64,000 nucleotides of DNA from Gemmatimonadota bacterium (GTDB lineage: Bacteria > JAAXHH01): the NCBI GenBank assembly GCA_009838645.1, contig VXRC01000014.1:18444-82443 (forward strand). The letters are read 5' to 3'. Made by a program: the position numbers and the translations under genes. Below are positions 15,633 to 23,634 of this stretch, piece after piece. The number at the start of each line of letters is the position of its first letter. Position 1 is the first letter of the stretch. The notes beneath the pieces were generated by a model, which was not told the origin of the DNA, did not search any database, and was given only the letters and a program-made list of their open reading frames with translations.

Positions 15633-17117
15633 TCAGTTCACATAAGCGTTGTGGAACGCGATCCACCTGGGAAGGACTTCCTCGATCACCTCCCGGGGCG
15701 GCAGGAACGCGATCCTCAAATGACTGGTGCCCGGTCGCTGCCCGAATCCCTCGCCGTTGACGGTGACCAGCCCGGTCCGCTCCAGGAGTGCCATGCAGTA
15801 ATCGAAGTCGTTCGTTCCTTCCGGCAGCCAGTCCAGCCTGGGGAAGAGGTACATCGCTCCGGTTCGTCCAAAACAGGAAACGCCTTCCATCTGATCGAAT
15901 CCCGACCTGATCATGACCGCCTTGTCGTGGAGGTCTTCCAGGATCGTCCTGCGTTCATTCGTAAAGCGGTGGTAGGGTTCGGCGTTCTCGGGCGGCGGAT
16001 TGACCAGCAGATACATCATCAGCTGGCCGACCGTGTTCGAGCAGATATTCACCGACGCCTGCTTGAGCACGAGATCGGTAAACGACAGTTCGGTGGTCCG
16101 AACGCGAGGAGCGTTCCTGATCTCGAGATAGCCGCCCCGGTGGCCGCACTCGCCGTAGTAGCCCTTCGAGGTGCTGTGCACGCTGAACAGCGGCACACCG
16201 TTTCGTCCCAGCACCCGTGCGAAGGATACGAACCCCCCGTCCCCACCGTAGACGTTCTCCTGGTAGACCTCGTCGGCGATGATAGCCAGGCCGTTGTCGC
16301 CGGCAAAGTCAACCACCTCCCTCACGGTCTCTTCGGTCAGTACCGCGCCGGTCGGGTTTCCCGGGTTGATGACCACGATGGCCTTGACGTCCACGCCACG
16401 CCCGCGTGCGTCTTCAAGGGAAGATTCCAGCAGGCTCCGGTCCAGAGCCCAACCCGATTCCTCATCGAGGAAATAGTCGACCTGCACGCCGCCGCAACGC
16501 TTGATGGCCGCGGAGTACAGCGGATACTGGGGAATAGGGATCATGATGCCGTCCGACGTGTCGTCTATCAGCAGGTCGATGACGTACCGCACGCCTTCGC
16601 TGGCGCCGTTGGTGATGAATACCTGCTCCGGGTCGGAACGGGGAACGGCGCCGCGGTCCGCATCGTCAGCGCCATCCCTGCGGTCTATGAAATCCGCGAC
16701 GGCTTCCCGGATGAACCTCGGGCCGCTGCTGTCCGAGTAGGCGCCCATGCCGGTCTCCATCTGCGACAGGTAGCGTTCACTGAGATCAAGCACGTAATCG
16801 GAGTGGAACTCGTCCTGTTCCAGTCCGCCCGGTCCGCCCAGCCTGCCCAACCCGTCCAGGGCGCCTCCGTTAAACAGTGCTTTGAGTCTGCGTTCGCGCT
16901 CGATGCGAACGGGATGTTCGACCAGGCTCAGCACTTCCCGGTAAAAGGAGATAGGTTGCTGTCCAAGTGCCTGGGGATTGCCGAGATTGCACGGAATGAT
17001 GCGTCTTCCCTGTCGCTTCAGTTCAGCCGCCCGCTGGGGAATCGGTCCGCGCACGGCGTACTCCATATCGAGTATCCTGCGGTTGACCGTCATGTCCCAG
17101 GGCGCTTTGACGTGCAT
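15633..17117 (-). CDS. Alanine-aminotransferase-type class I PLP transaminase
   Basis: 494 residues, in the size range of eukaryotic-type alanine aminotransferases. Marks: YAVRGPIPQRAAELKRQG, CNLGNPQALGQQP, FITNGASEGVRYVIDLL, PQYPLYSAAI, VVINPGNPTGAVLTEE (the NPGNPTG loop), ADEVYQENVY, PLP lysine in HSTSKGYYGECGHRGGY, and a C-terminal GEGFGQRPGTSHLRIAFLPP. It probably interconverts alanine and pyruvate with 2-oxoglutarate/glutamate. It is the first gene of the minus-strand run ending at 7978 and is preceded by a good sigma70-type promoter. Producing or consuming 2-oxoglutarate next to a 2OG-oxygenase homologue may be coincidental. Confidence 0.92.
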   Translation of the reverse strand: MHVKAPWDMTVNRRILDMEYAVRGPIPQRAAELKRQGRRIIPCNLGNPQALGQQPISFYREVLSLVEHPVRIERERRLKALFNGGALDGLGRLGGPGGLEQDEFHSDYVLDLSERYLSQMETGMGAYSDSSGPRFIREAVADFIDRRDGADDADRGAVPRSDPEQVFITNGASEGVRYVIDLLIDDTSDGIMIPIPQYPLYSAAIKRCGGVQVDYFLDEESGWALDRSLLESSLEDARGRGVDVKAIVVINPGNPTGAVLTEETVREVVDFAGDNGLAIIADEVYQENVYGGDGGFVSFARVLGRNGVPLFSVHSTSKGYYGECGHRGGYLEIRNAPRVRTTELSFTDLVLKQASVNICSNTVGQLMMYLLVNPPPENAEPYHRFTNERRTILEDLHDKAVMIRSGFDQMEGVSCFGRTGAMYLFPRLDWLPEGTNDFDYCMALLERTGLVTVNGEGFGQRPGTSHLRIAFLPPREVIEEVLPRWIAFHNAYVN

Positions 17118-17158
17118 GGTTCCGGGTTCCGATGGGTTGCATTTTAAGAATCACTTAG

Positions 17159-17187
17159 ATTATAGAATCCCGCCACGTTTTTGTCGA
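17159..17187 (-). promoter_or_regulatory. Sigma70-type promoter for the aminotransferase operon
   Basis: On the minus strand a TCGACA -35 (17187-17182) is separated by exactly 17 bp from a perfect TATAAT -10 (17164-17159). Transcription would start near 17152, about 35 bases before the ATG at 17117. The rest of the 336-bp space up to 17453 shows only AT-rich sequence near 17140-17230 and a second plus-strand TATAAT at 17190-17195 without a good -35. No gene is supported there. Confidence 0.65.
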
Positions 17188-17453
17188 TGTATAATTGACC
17201 GGTCCCGCTATCGCTTTCGCCGAATATTTGCTTGACCACCCTTGGGGCACGGGGTAACTTCGCCCTATACAGACAACCTATGCAGACCGTGAAAGGTACG
17301 AACTTTCCATCTTCGCCTGCAGGCAGACTGCCGCCATACCAGACCGCCCGTCGTATCGCACCGGCCATGCGGGCCGGACTTCAGGTGAATGACCGGCGAG
17401 GGGCGCGTGCTGGCTAAACGCGGAATGAGCGCAGGAGATACCCGGGAGGAATC

Positions 17454-18689
17454 ATGATTCGAAGGTCCTTCATACCCATGGCCACGGCCGCCCTGACCGC
17501 GGCAGGAATAGCGTTCCTGGCGGTCGCGTGTGCGGACATGGAAGTGGCCGAGCAGACCGCTGACGCCGACACCGTGATGTCGCCGATGTTCGAGGTGGAT
17601 CCCCTGTGGCCCAAGCCGCTGCCCAACCACTGGATCCTGGGTTCCGCCATTGGCGTAACGGTCGACGCCAACGACAACATCTGGATCATACACCGCGGAA
17701 ACGGCAACCCGAGCACGGAACTGGGCGCCGCGCAGGACCCGCCCGTGGCCGAATGCTGCATTCCCGCCCCGCCCGTACTCCAGTTCAGTCCCGAAGGCGA
17801 CCTGTTGAACCATTGGGGCGGACCGGGAGAAGGATACGACTGGCCGGGTTCGAATCACGGGATCACCGTCGACCCGATGGGTAATCTCTGGATCGGCGGC
17901 AACGGAGGCGACGACGCCCACATCCTGGTTTTCGCCCAGGACGGCACCTTCCTGAAGCAGTTCGGCGAACCGGGCGCACGAAGGGCCGATTCCTTCGACG
18001 AAGCGGATCCGGAGTGGTCCGGCAACAGCATGGACCCGGGGAATTTCGGGCGGGTGGCCAAGATCTCCTTCGACGCCTCCGCGAACGAGGCCTACGTGGC
18101 CGACGGCTACCTGAACAAGCGCGTCGCGGTGCTCGACATCGAGACCGGGGCCCTGAAGCGGTACTGGGGCGCCTACGGCAACGAGCCGGATGACGCCAAT
18201 ATAGGTAGATACGACCCCGAAGCGCCGCCGGCGCAGCAGTTCCGCAATCCCGTCCACGCGGCCGATCCCTCGAACGACGGTCACGTGTACGTCTGCGACC
18301 GGCCCAACAACCGTATCCAGGTGTTCCGGACGGACGGTACCTTCGTGATGGAAAAAGTCCTCTCCGGCAACACGCTGGGCGCCGGGTCGACCTGGGACGT
18401 CGCCTTTTCAAAGGATGCGGACCAGAAATACCTGTACGTGGCGGACGGCCAGAACATGAAGGTGTACGTGCTGCTAAGGGAGACCATGGAAGTGCTGACC
18501 ACTTTCGGAGACGGCGGCCGCCAGCCGGGCCAGTTCTTCGGCACCCACAGCATCGCGACCGATTCGAAGGGCAATATCTACACCACGGAGACCTACGAAG
18601 GCAAGCGCGTACAGAAGTTCACCTACATGGGTGAGGGCCCGGTCGAGCAGCAGGACCAGGGCGTGATATGGCCCTCTGCTTCCCGGTAG
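17454..18689 (+). CDS. NHL-repeat six-bladed beta-propeller lipoprotein
   Basis: 411 residues. The N-terminus is a signal peptide of lipoprotein type (ALTAAGIAFLAVAC, Cys at about residue 26). The body holds NHL-type blades: AIGVTVDANDNIWIIHRG, GITVDPMGNLWIGGNGG, ISFDASANEAYVADGYLNKRV, DGHVYVCDRPNNRIQVFRTDG, KYLYVADGQNMKVYVL and IATDSKGNIYTTETYEGKRVQKF. Such proteins resemble peptidylglycine amidating lyase-like propellers, but no catalytic set can be assigned. A GGGAGGA ribosome-binding site precedes the ATG. The 3' end overlaps the HupE-like gene by 22 bp, so the pair is likely co-expressed at the envelope. Function unknown. Confidence 0.82.
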   Translation: MIRRSFIPMATAALTAAGIAFLAVACADMEVAEQTADADTVMSPMFEVDPLWPKPLPNHWILGSAIGVTVDANDNIWIIHRGNGNPSTELGAAQDPPVAECCIPAPPVLQFSPEGDLLNHWGGPGEGYDWPGSNHGITVDPMGNLWIGGNGGDDAHILVFAQDGTFLKQFGEPGARRADSFDEADPEWSGNSMDPGNFGRVAKISFDASANEAYVADGYLNKRVAVLDIETGALKRYWGAYGNEPDDANIGRYDPEAPPAQQFRNPVHAADPSNDGHVYVCDRPNNRIQVFRTDGTFVMEKVLSGNTLGAGSTWDVAFSKDADQKYLYVADGQNMKVYVLLRETMEVLTTFGDGGRQPGQFFGTHSIATDSKGNIYTTETYEGKRVQKFTYMGEGPVEQQDQGVIWPSASR

Positions 18690-20191
18690 GCACGACGGAT
18701 CGGGTCTCTCCTCTCACGGGACGACGGGCGGCGACCGGCCGGGTTGCCGTCCGCGTCCTGCTGTCGCTCGCCATAGCCGGACTCACGGCAGCCGTGCCGT
18801 CGACCGGCGCATTCGGCCACGACATCCCCACCGACATAACGGTTCGCGCATTCATCAAGCCTGAAGACCAGCGTCTCAGGATGCTCGTGCGGGTTCCCCT
18901 CGAGGCCATGCTCGACGTCACCTTTCCCCTGACCGGCCCCGGCTACCTCGACCTGTCCCGCGCCGACGAGTTCCTGAGGGACGCCGCCATGCTGTGGCTC
19001 GGACAGGAGGTGTCGATCTACGAAAACGGCACGCGCCTGGCCGTGCCCGAACTGGTGGCCGTCAGGGCCTCCCTTCCTTCCGATCCATCCTTTCACGCCT
19101 ACGATACCGCGCTGGCTTCCACCCGGGGGCCGCCGCTCCCGGTCGGCACACAGATCTTCTGGCAACAGGTCATGCTGGACGTGCTCTTCGAGTATCGGAT
19201 CACATCGGATCGTTCGGAATTTTCCATCCTTCCCGGACTCGAAAGACTGGGCATGCGGGTCTCGACCGTGCTGCGCTTCCTGCCTGTTTCAGGGGGCGAG
19301 CGTCTTTACCAGTATACCGGGAATCCGGGCCGTGTCGTACTCGATCCCCGCTGGCACCAGGCCGCGTTTCGTTTCGTGCAGCTCGGTTTCACCCACATCC
19401 TCGACGGCATGGACCATCTTCTGTTCCTGTTGTGCCTGATCATCCCCTTTCAGCGCCTTCGCGTACTCGTAGTCCTCGTTACCGCCTTTACCGTCGCGCA
19501 CTCGGTCACACTGGTCGCCGCCACCCTGGGCCTGACGCCCGCCGCTCTCTGGTTCGTACCCCTCGTGGAAACGGTGATCGCCGCCTCCATCGTATACATG
19601 GCCCTGGAGAACATCGTGTCGCCCGGCCTGCGCCGGCGCTGGATGGCCGTATTCGGGTTCGGACTCGTCCACGGGTTCGGTTTCGCCTACGCGCTGCGGG
19701 ACATGCTGCCTTTCGGCGGAGATCACCTGGTGGTCTCGCTTCTGGCGTTCAACGTGGGGGTCGAGATCGGTCAGCTGCTCGTGATCCTGGTCTGTGTCCC
19801 GGTACTTAGGATGCTCTTCAGGTACCTTCCGGGTGAGCAGACCGGGCAAAGTGAGCAGACCGGGGGGACCGGGCAAAGTGAGCAGACCGGGGGGACCGGG
19901 TGGTCCGGGCAACCCAGGCGGATCGGCGCGGTCATCCTCTCGGTCCTCGCGGGCCATACGGCCTGGCACTGGCTGGTGGAACGGGGTGCCGTCCTGTGGG
20001 AATTCGATGTCCTGGCTACGACGCCGGACGGCGCACTCTACGGGGTGTTGGGACTCCTGGTACTGATGTTGATTATCGCCGCCTTAGCGGGATGGGCATT
20101 CCTACGTTCTGACCGCACGGGCTGGTTGGACCGGACGGTCAGGACGGACCGGACGGACCAGAAGGATCAGGCGAACCGGGTACTTGAATGA
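18668..20191 (+). CDS. HupE/UreJ-family membrane protein
   Basis: 507 residues. An N-terminal signal-like segment (VRVLLSLAIAGLTAAVPSTGAFG) is followed by a roughly 200-residue extracytoplasmic region. The C-terminal half has about six membrane spans with the HupE/UreJ signature FTHILDGMDHLLFLLCL and later HGFGFAYALRDMLPFGG. HupE/UreJ proteins are linked to nickel or cobalt uptake; the long HupE_UreJ_2 type is less studied, so metal transport is only a suggestion. Between the late membrane segments lies a repeat-encoded, glycine/glutamine-rich loop. The C-terminal tail is arginine/aspartate-rich low-complexity sequence and overlaps the convergent gene by 53 bp. The start is within the previous gene and could be slightly later. 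Confidence 0.82.
   Translation: MALCFPVGTTDRVSPLTGRRAATGRVAVRVLLSLAIAGLTAAVPSTGAFGHDIPTDITVRAFIKPEDQRLRMLVRVPLEAMLDVTFPLTGPGYLDLSRADEFLRDAAMLWLGQEVSIYENGTRLAVPELVAVRASLPSDPSFHAYDTALASTRGPPLPVGTQIFWQQVMLDVLFEYRITSDRSEFSILPGLERLGMRVSTVLRFLPVSGGERLYQYTGNPGRVVLDPRWHQAAFRFVQLGFTHILDGMDHLLFLLCLIIPFQRLRVLVVLVTAFTVAHSVTLVAATLGLTPAALWFVPLVETVIAASIVYMALENIVSPGLRRRWMAVFGFGLVHGFGFAYALRDMLPFGGDHLVVSLLAFNVGVEIGQLLVILVCVPVLRMLFRYLPGEQTGQSEQTGGTGQSEQTGGTGWSGQPRRIGAVILSVLAGHTAWHWLVERGAVLWEFDVLATTPDGALYGVLGLLVLMLIIAALAGWAFLRSDRTGWLDRTVRTDRTDQKDQANRVLE
19831..19900 (+). repeat. 27-bp tandem repeat inside the HupE-like gene
   Basis: Two identical 27-bp units (19847-19873 and 19874-19900) follow a 16-bp partial copy. 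They encode a flexible, hydrophilic loop (repeats of QSEQTGGTG) between membrane segments. In-frame length keeps the gene open. Confidence 0.88.
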
Positions 20192-20762
20192 AGGTCTCGG
20201 ACAGCGCGAACACGCAGGAGCTGCGCTCACCACCGAGACTGGGGTTCCATATATCGACCGGATAGGGTTCACCCGGTATCAGGTGACCGTTGAACATGAT
20301 CCGGGCGGACCGGGCAAAGAACAGGCAGGAGAAGACGTCCCATCCTTCCCGGAGTCCCGGACCGGGCGCGTCGAGCAGTTCGGGAGGGTGCAGGCCGTCC
20401 CAGCGGGCGATGACCAGGTCATCCGCCGTTTCGATCGTCCACGTGGGCGCGTCGAGCACGTTGCCGCTCCGCGTGAAAGCGGCCGGCACCACCTCCAGTT
20501 CCATGTCGTACATGCCGCCCCGGCCGCTCATCCAGGTTCGAATGAACGCGGCCAGGTCCGGATTGTCTGTACAGATCCTGCGGTACGAGGATCCATGTTC
20601 GATCAGCACATAGGCCACGGTCCCTTCGCCGGCCGAACTGTAGTGCGTATGCCAGAGGCTGACCATGGCGCTGTTCTCCCCGGTGTTCGGGGGGCGTATG
20701 TAGTTGATCCAGTGCTGCCCCGTCCAATACAGCCTGCCCGGGTTGACGATCGGCCTGTCCAT
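20139..20762 (-). CDS. Conserved-looking hypothetical protein, 207 residues
   Basis: The ATG at 20762 is preceded by a strong AGGAGG, so I prefer it to the open frame up to 20852. The protein is rich in beta-strand-like segments (AYVLIEHGSSYRRICTDNPD, MYDMELEVVPAAFTRSG, TWTIETADDLVIARWDG) and has a SETFIQVPG end followed by a PSGPSGPS tail. I do not recognise a family. There is no signal peptide or membrane span. Its last 53 bp overlap the convergent HupE-like gene through low-complexity sequence, which suggests both tails are repeat-derived. Codon use looks like that of its neighbours, so I believe it is expressed. Confidence 0.65.
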   Translation of the reverse strand: MDRPIVNPGRLYWTGQHWINYIRPPNTGENSAMVSLWHTHYSSAGEGTVAYVLIEHGSSYRRICTDNPDLAAFIRTWMSGRGGMYDMELEVVPAAFTRSGNVLDAPTWTIETADDLVIARWDGLHPPELLDAPGPGLREGWDVFSCLFFARSARIMFNGHLIPGEPYPVDIWNPSLGGERSSCVFALSETFIQVPGSPDPSGPSGPS

Positions 20763-21044
20763 CCGGTCCCTCCTATGCGCATGTCCACGGACCGCGTAAC
20801 CGGTCCGCGATCCGAATCCATGTAAACTGATCCGGGCGGGACCGGCCGTCAAGGAAGGACTGGGAAACGGGCCGGCGAGGCCCTCGCGCGCGGCCCTTCC
20901 TCGCGGCCCTTCCGCATAAATCGCTTGCCCGGTTTCGGCCCGTCCTGTACATTTTCCGCATCAGGTCTTACTATCGGAAGGCCGTACAACACGGTCTGTT
21001 CGGGCAAGCGGTCATTCTTGCGCTCACTCCGGGAGTTTAGCGGC

Positions 21045-21275
21045 ATGATCGGTGATATCGGTATGCAGGAACTGATGGTGATCTTCCTGATCGTCCTGCT
21101 CCTGTTCGGCGCGGACCGGATTCCGGCCCTGGCGAGGGGACTGGGCAAGGGCGTGCGTGAGTTCAAGCGGGTCGTGAACAATGCGAATACTGAAATCCAG
21201 CGCGCCATCGACATCGACGAGAAGGAACCGCCCCCGCGAAAGCCACCGCCGACAAAGGAATTGGACCGGTCATAG
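21045..21275 (+). CDS. tatA: Sec-independent translocase subunit TatA/TatB-like
   Basis: 76 residues from the ATG at 21045 (GGGAG ahead of it). It has the standard layout: a short periplasmic start MIGDIGMQELMVIF, one hydrophobic span LMVIFLIVLLLF, the hinge FGADRIPALARGLGKGVREFKR, an amphipathic helix and a charged proline-rich tail (PPPRKPPP). It forms the pore-like part of the Tat pathway that exports folded proteins. TatC is in the same window (44083-45303) but not adjacent. Whether it serves as TatA or TatB cannot be decided; the FG hinge favours TatA. Confidence 0.93.
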   Translation: MIGDIGMQELMVIFLIVLLLFGADRIPALARGLGKGVREFKRVVNNANTEIQRAIDIDEKEPPPRKPPPTKELDRS

Positions 21276-21377
21276 GATAACGGAACAGCAGACTTCGTGA
21301 ATGGGCGTGCCGGCCGGTGGACGGTGCGCCCGTTTTGCATGATCCGGAGTCCGCAGCGCTTTCCACGACTACAGGAC

Positions 21378-22706
21378 ATGTCCACTGCCGCCCTTCGCAA
21401 AGACGCAAGGTGCATATTCGACGCGGCCCTGCAAGCCGTAGATCCAGCGGCGGCCATCCGGCGCCATGTCGTACGTGAAGGAAACCGGCTGAAAATCGGT
21501 GGCCACGACTGCGACCTGGACCGGTTTGAAAACGTCTACGTCGTCGGTGCCGGCAAAGCGGGTTCGGTGATGGCCGGCGCTATGGAATCGCTGCTCGGCG
21601 ACCGGCTCACCGGGGGCATGGTCAACGTCAAGTACGGCCATTCTACGCCGCTGCGGCGCATTAAGGTGGTCGAAGCGGGCCATCCCGTTCCCGACGCGGC
21701 GGGCGTGGACGGAACGGAGCAAATCGTCGAACTCCTGGCGCCTCTCGGCGAAGACGACCTGGTATTCTGCCTGCTTTCGGGTGGAGGATCCGCACTCCTG
21801 CCGTTGCCTGCGGAAGGGGTGACGCTGGAGGAGAAAAGGGCGGTCACGGAACAACTGCTGCAGTGCGGCGCGACGATCAACGAGACCAATACGATTCGCA
21901 AGCATATCTCGCGGGTAAAAGGTGGACAATTGGCCAGGCTGGCGTCGCCCGCGCGGCTGGTGAGCCTGGTTCTATCGGACGTCATCGGGGACCCGCTCGA
22001 CATCATCGCGTCGGGGCCCTCGGTGCCGGATGAAAGCACCTTTGCCGATTGCCTGGCGATTCTCGAAAAGTACGGTCTGCGCGGTAAACTGCCTGCTGCG
22101 GTGATTCGCCACCTGGATGCGGGGTCGAATGGAACCGTACCGGAAACACCGGATCCCGGTGATCCGGTCTTCGGTCGTACGCAGACGGTCATGGTCGCCA
22201 ACAACCGGCAGGCACTCGATTCCGCCCGGATCGAGGCGGAAAGGAGAGGCTACAACCCGCTCGTGCTGTCCAGCTCGATCGACGGCGAGACGCGCGAGGT
22301 CGCCCGTGTCTACGCCGCCATGGCCCGGGAGATCGCAGGGTACGGCGATCCGGTTCGGCGCCCCGCGTGCGTGATTTCCGGCGGCGAGACCACGGTCACG
22401 CTGACGGGCGGCGGCAAGGGCGGACGGAACCAGGAATTCGTACTGGCCACCGTTTCGGGCATCGTGGGACTGGAACGAACCGTCGTGTTCAGCGCAGGAA
22501 CGGACGGAACGGACGGTCCGACCGACGCCGCGGGCGCTGTGGCGGACGGACATACGCTTACCCGGGCCGCCGAAATGGGGCTGGACGCCGACGCCTGCAT
22601 GGACCGAAGCGACGCCTATCACTTTTTCGAACCGCTGGGCGACCTCGTCATGACGGGCCCTACCCATACCAATGTCATGGACCTGCGTCTGTTGCTCGTC
22701 GATTGA
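21378..22706 (+). CDS. Glycerate 2-kinase (MOFRL family)
   Basis: About 442 residues from MSTAALRKDARCIFDAAL, which matches the usual family N-terminus; an in-frame ATG at 21339 is an alternative. Marks: VYVVGAGKAGSVMAGAME, VEAGHPVPDAAG, FCLLSGGGSALLPLP, NTIRKHISRVKGGQLA, SLVLSDVIGDPLDIIASGP, and the MOFRL part CVISGGETTVTLTGGGKGGRNQEF with SAGTDGTDGPTDAAGA. It phosphorylates glycerate to 2-phosphoglycerate, feeding glyoxylate/tartronate-type routes into glycolysis. Downstream lie a PhyH gene (23 bp) and a fused 2-hydroxyacid dehydrogenase, consistent with 2-hydroxyacid catabolism. Confidence 0.92.
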   Translation: MSTAALRKDARCIFDAALQAVDPAAAIRRHVVREGNRLKIGGHDCDLDRFENVYVVGAGKAGSVMAGAMESLLGDRLTGGMVNVKYGHSTPLRRIKVVEAGHPVPDAAGVDGTEQIVELLAPLGEDDLVFCLLSGGGSALLPLPAEGVTLEEKRAVTEQLLQCGATINETNTIRKHISRVKGGQLARLASPARLVSLVLSDVIGDPLDIIASGPSVPDESTFADCLAILEKYGLRGKLPAAVIRHLDAGSNGTVPETPDPGDPVFGRTQTVMVANNRQALDSARIEAERRGYNPLVLSSSIDGETREVARVYAAMAREIAGYGDPVRRPACVISGGETTVTLTGGGKGGRNQEFVLATVSGIVGLERTVVFSAGTDGTDGPTDAAGAVADGHTLTRAAEMGLDADACMDRSDAYHFFEPLGDLVMTGPTHTNVMDLRLLLVD

Positions 22707-22729
22707 GGACGCAAAAGCTGGAATCCACC

Positions 22730-23536
22730 ATGATGACCGAAACACAGAGGTACCTGTTCGACCTGACCGGATTTCTGCACCTGGAAGGCGCCCTCGGAGA
22801 AGCAGCGCTCGCAGAAGCGCTTGACGCCGCGGAGCGGTATATCCGCACGCCCTCCGAAGACCTCCCGCCGGATTTCGGAAGCAGGGACGGCCGCATTTAC
22901 GACAACGGATTCGCCTTCGACAAGGCACTGGAGCGGCTGGTATTCCAGCCGAGCTACTGGCCAATCGTAAAGGAGTTCACGTCCGGCAAACCCCGTTTCG
23001 TACGGGGGTCCATGCTCGTGAACCAGCCAGGGGGAGTCGTCGATCCGGGATCGCTCCACTGCGCGCGCGAGGCCTACGGTTGGCAGAGCACGCGCTACGA
23101 ATGCCGGGACGGCCGCATTTACTGCGATGATTTCGTCGTATTCATCTATCTCACCGACGTATATCCCGGCGACGGCGGACTCGTGGTCGTGCCCGGGTCC
23201 CACAAGTGCAATTTCGACCGGCCCGATTCGGTCTTCGACGGGGGCGACCTGGAAGACGACGCGCCACCCGGCACGACAAACGTTACGCCCAGGGCGGGCG
23301 ACGCGGTGGTCATCTCCGAGTTGCTCACGCACGGCACCCTCCGGTGGAAGCCGACCGACCGGAAGCGTATCGTGCTCGTGCTGCGGTACGCGCCCCAGTA
23401 CAGCGGCGGCGGTCCGTGGACGACGGACACGCTGAAGGCCCGGCTTTCGCCCGAGACCAACGAATTGATGGCCCTGGCCTCCTTCACGGAAATCAAGGAC
23501 GTCACCCAGAGGGAAGTGGTCACGTTAACCGTATGA
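22730..23536 (+). CDS. PhyH-family Fe/2OG oxygenase homologue with H-C-A in place of H-x-D
   Basis: 268 residues: YLFDLTGFLHLEGALGEAAL start, LTDVYPGDGGLVVVPGSHKCNF (141-162), distal iron His201 in SELLTHGTLRW and Arg213 region for 2-oxoglutarate. The proximal motif is SLHCAREAYG: His110-Cys111-Ala112, so the carboxylate ligand of H-x-D is replaced by Ala, as in the halogenase SyrB2. The layout after it (RDGRIYCDDFVVFIYLTDV) parallels the proteins at 14739 and 63135. It sits 23 bp after glycerate kinase and before the FAD/Fe-S dehydrogenase. A real but possibly non-hydroxylating enzyme; substrate unknown. Confidence 0.88.
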   Translation: MMTETQRYLFDLTGFLHLEGALGEAALAEALDAAERYIRTPSEDLPPDFGSRDGRIYDNGFAFDKALERLVFQPSYWPIVKEFTSGKPRFVRGSMLVNQPGGVVDPGSLHCAREAYGWQSTRYECRDGRIYCDDFVVFIYLTDVYPGDGGLVVVPGSHKCNFDRPDSVFDGGDLEDDAPPGTTNVTPRAGDAVVISELLTHGTLRWKPTDRKRIVLVLRYAPQYSGGGPWTTDTLKARLSPETNELMALASFTEIKDVTQREVVTLTV

Positions 23537-23555
23537 TTCGTTCGCTTCTCCGGCA

Positions 23556-23617
23556 GCGGGCCTGACCCGGCACCACCCGGAACGAACCGCGGGCCTGACC
23601 CGGCACCGCCCGGAACG
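23556..23617. repeat. 29-bp direct repeat between PhyH and FAD/Fe-S genes
   Basis: Copies at 23556-23584 and 23589-23617 differ at one base and are separated by 4 bp (period 33). They fill most of the 98-bp gap. No gene or clear hairpin function is evident. Confidence 0.85.
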
Positions 23618-23634
23618 TCGCAAAGGCAAGGTAC

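Noticed and set aside
17144..17368. Minus-strand open frame of 74 codons
   Set aside because: It covers the aminotransferase promoter and has no ribosome-binding site or family features.
19831..19900. Tandem repeats as a possible CRISPR array
   Set aside because: Units are directly adjacent without unique spacers and are in frame inside a membrane-protein gene.
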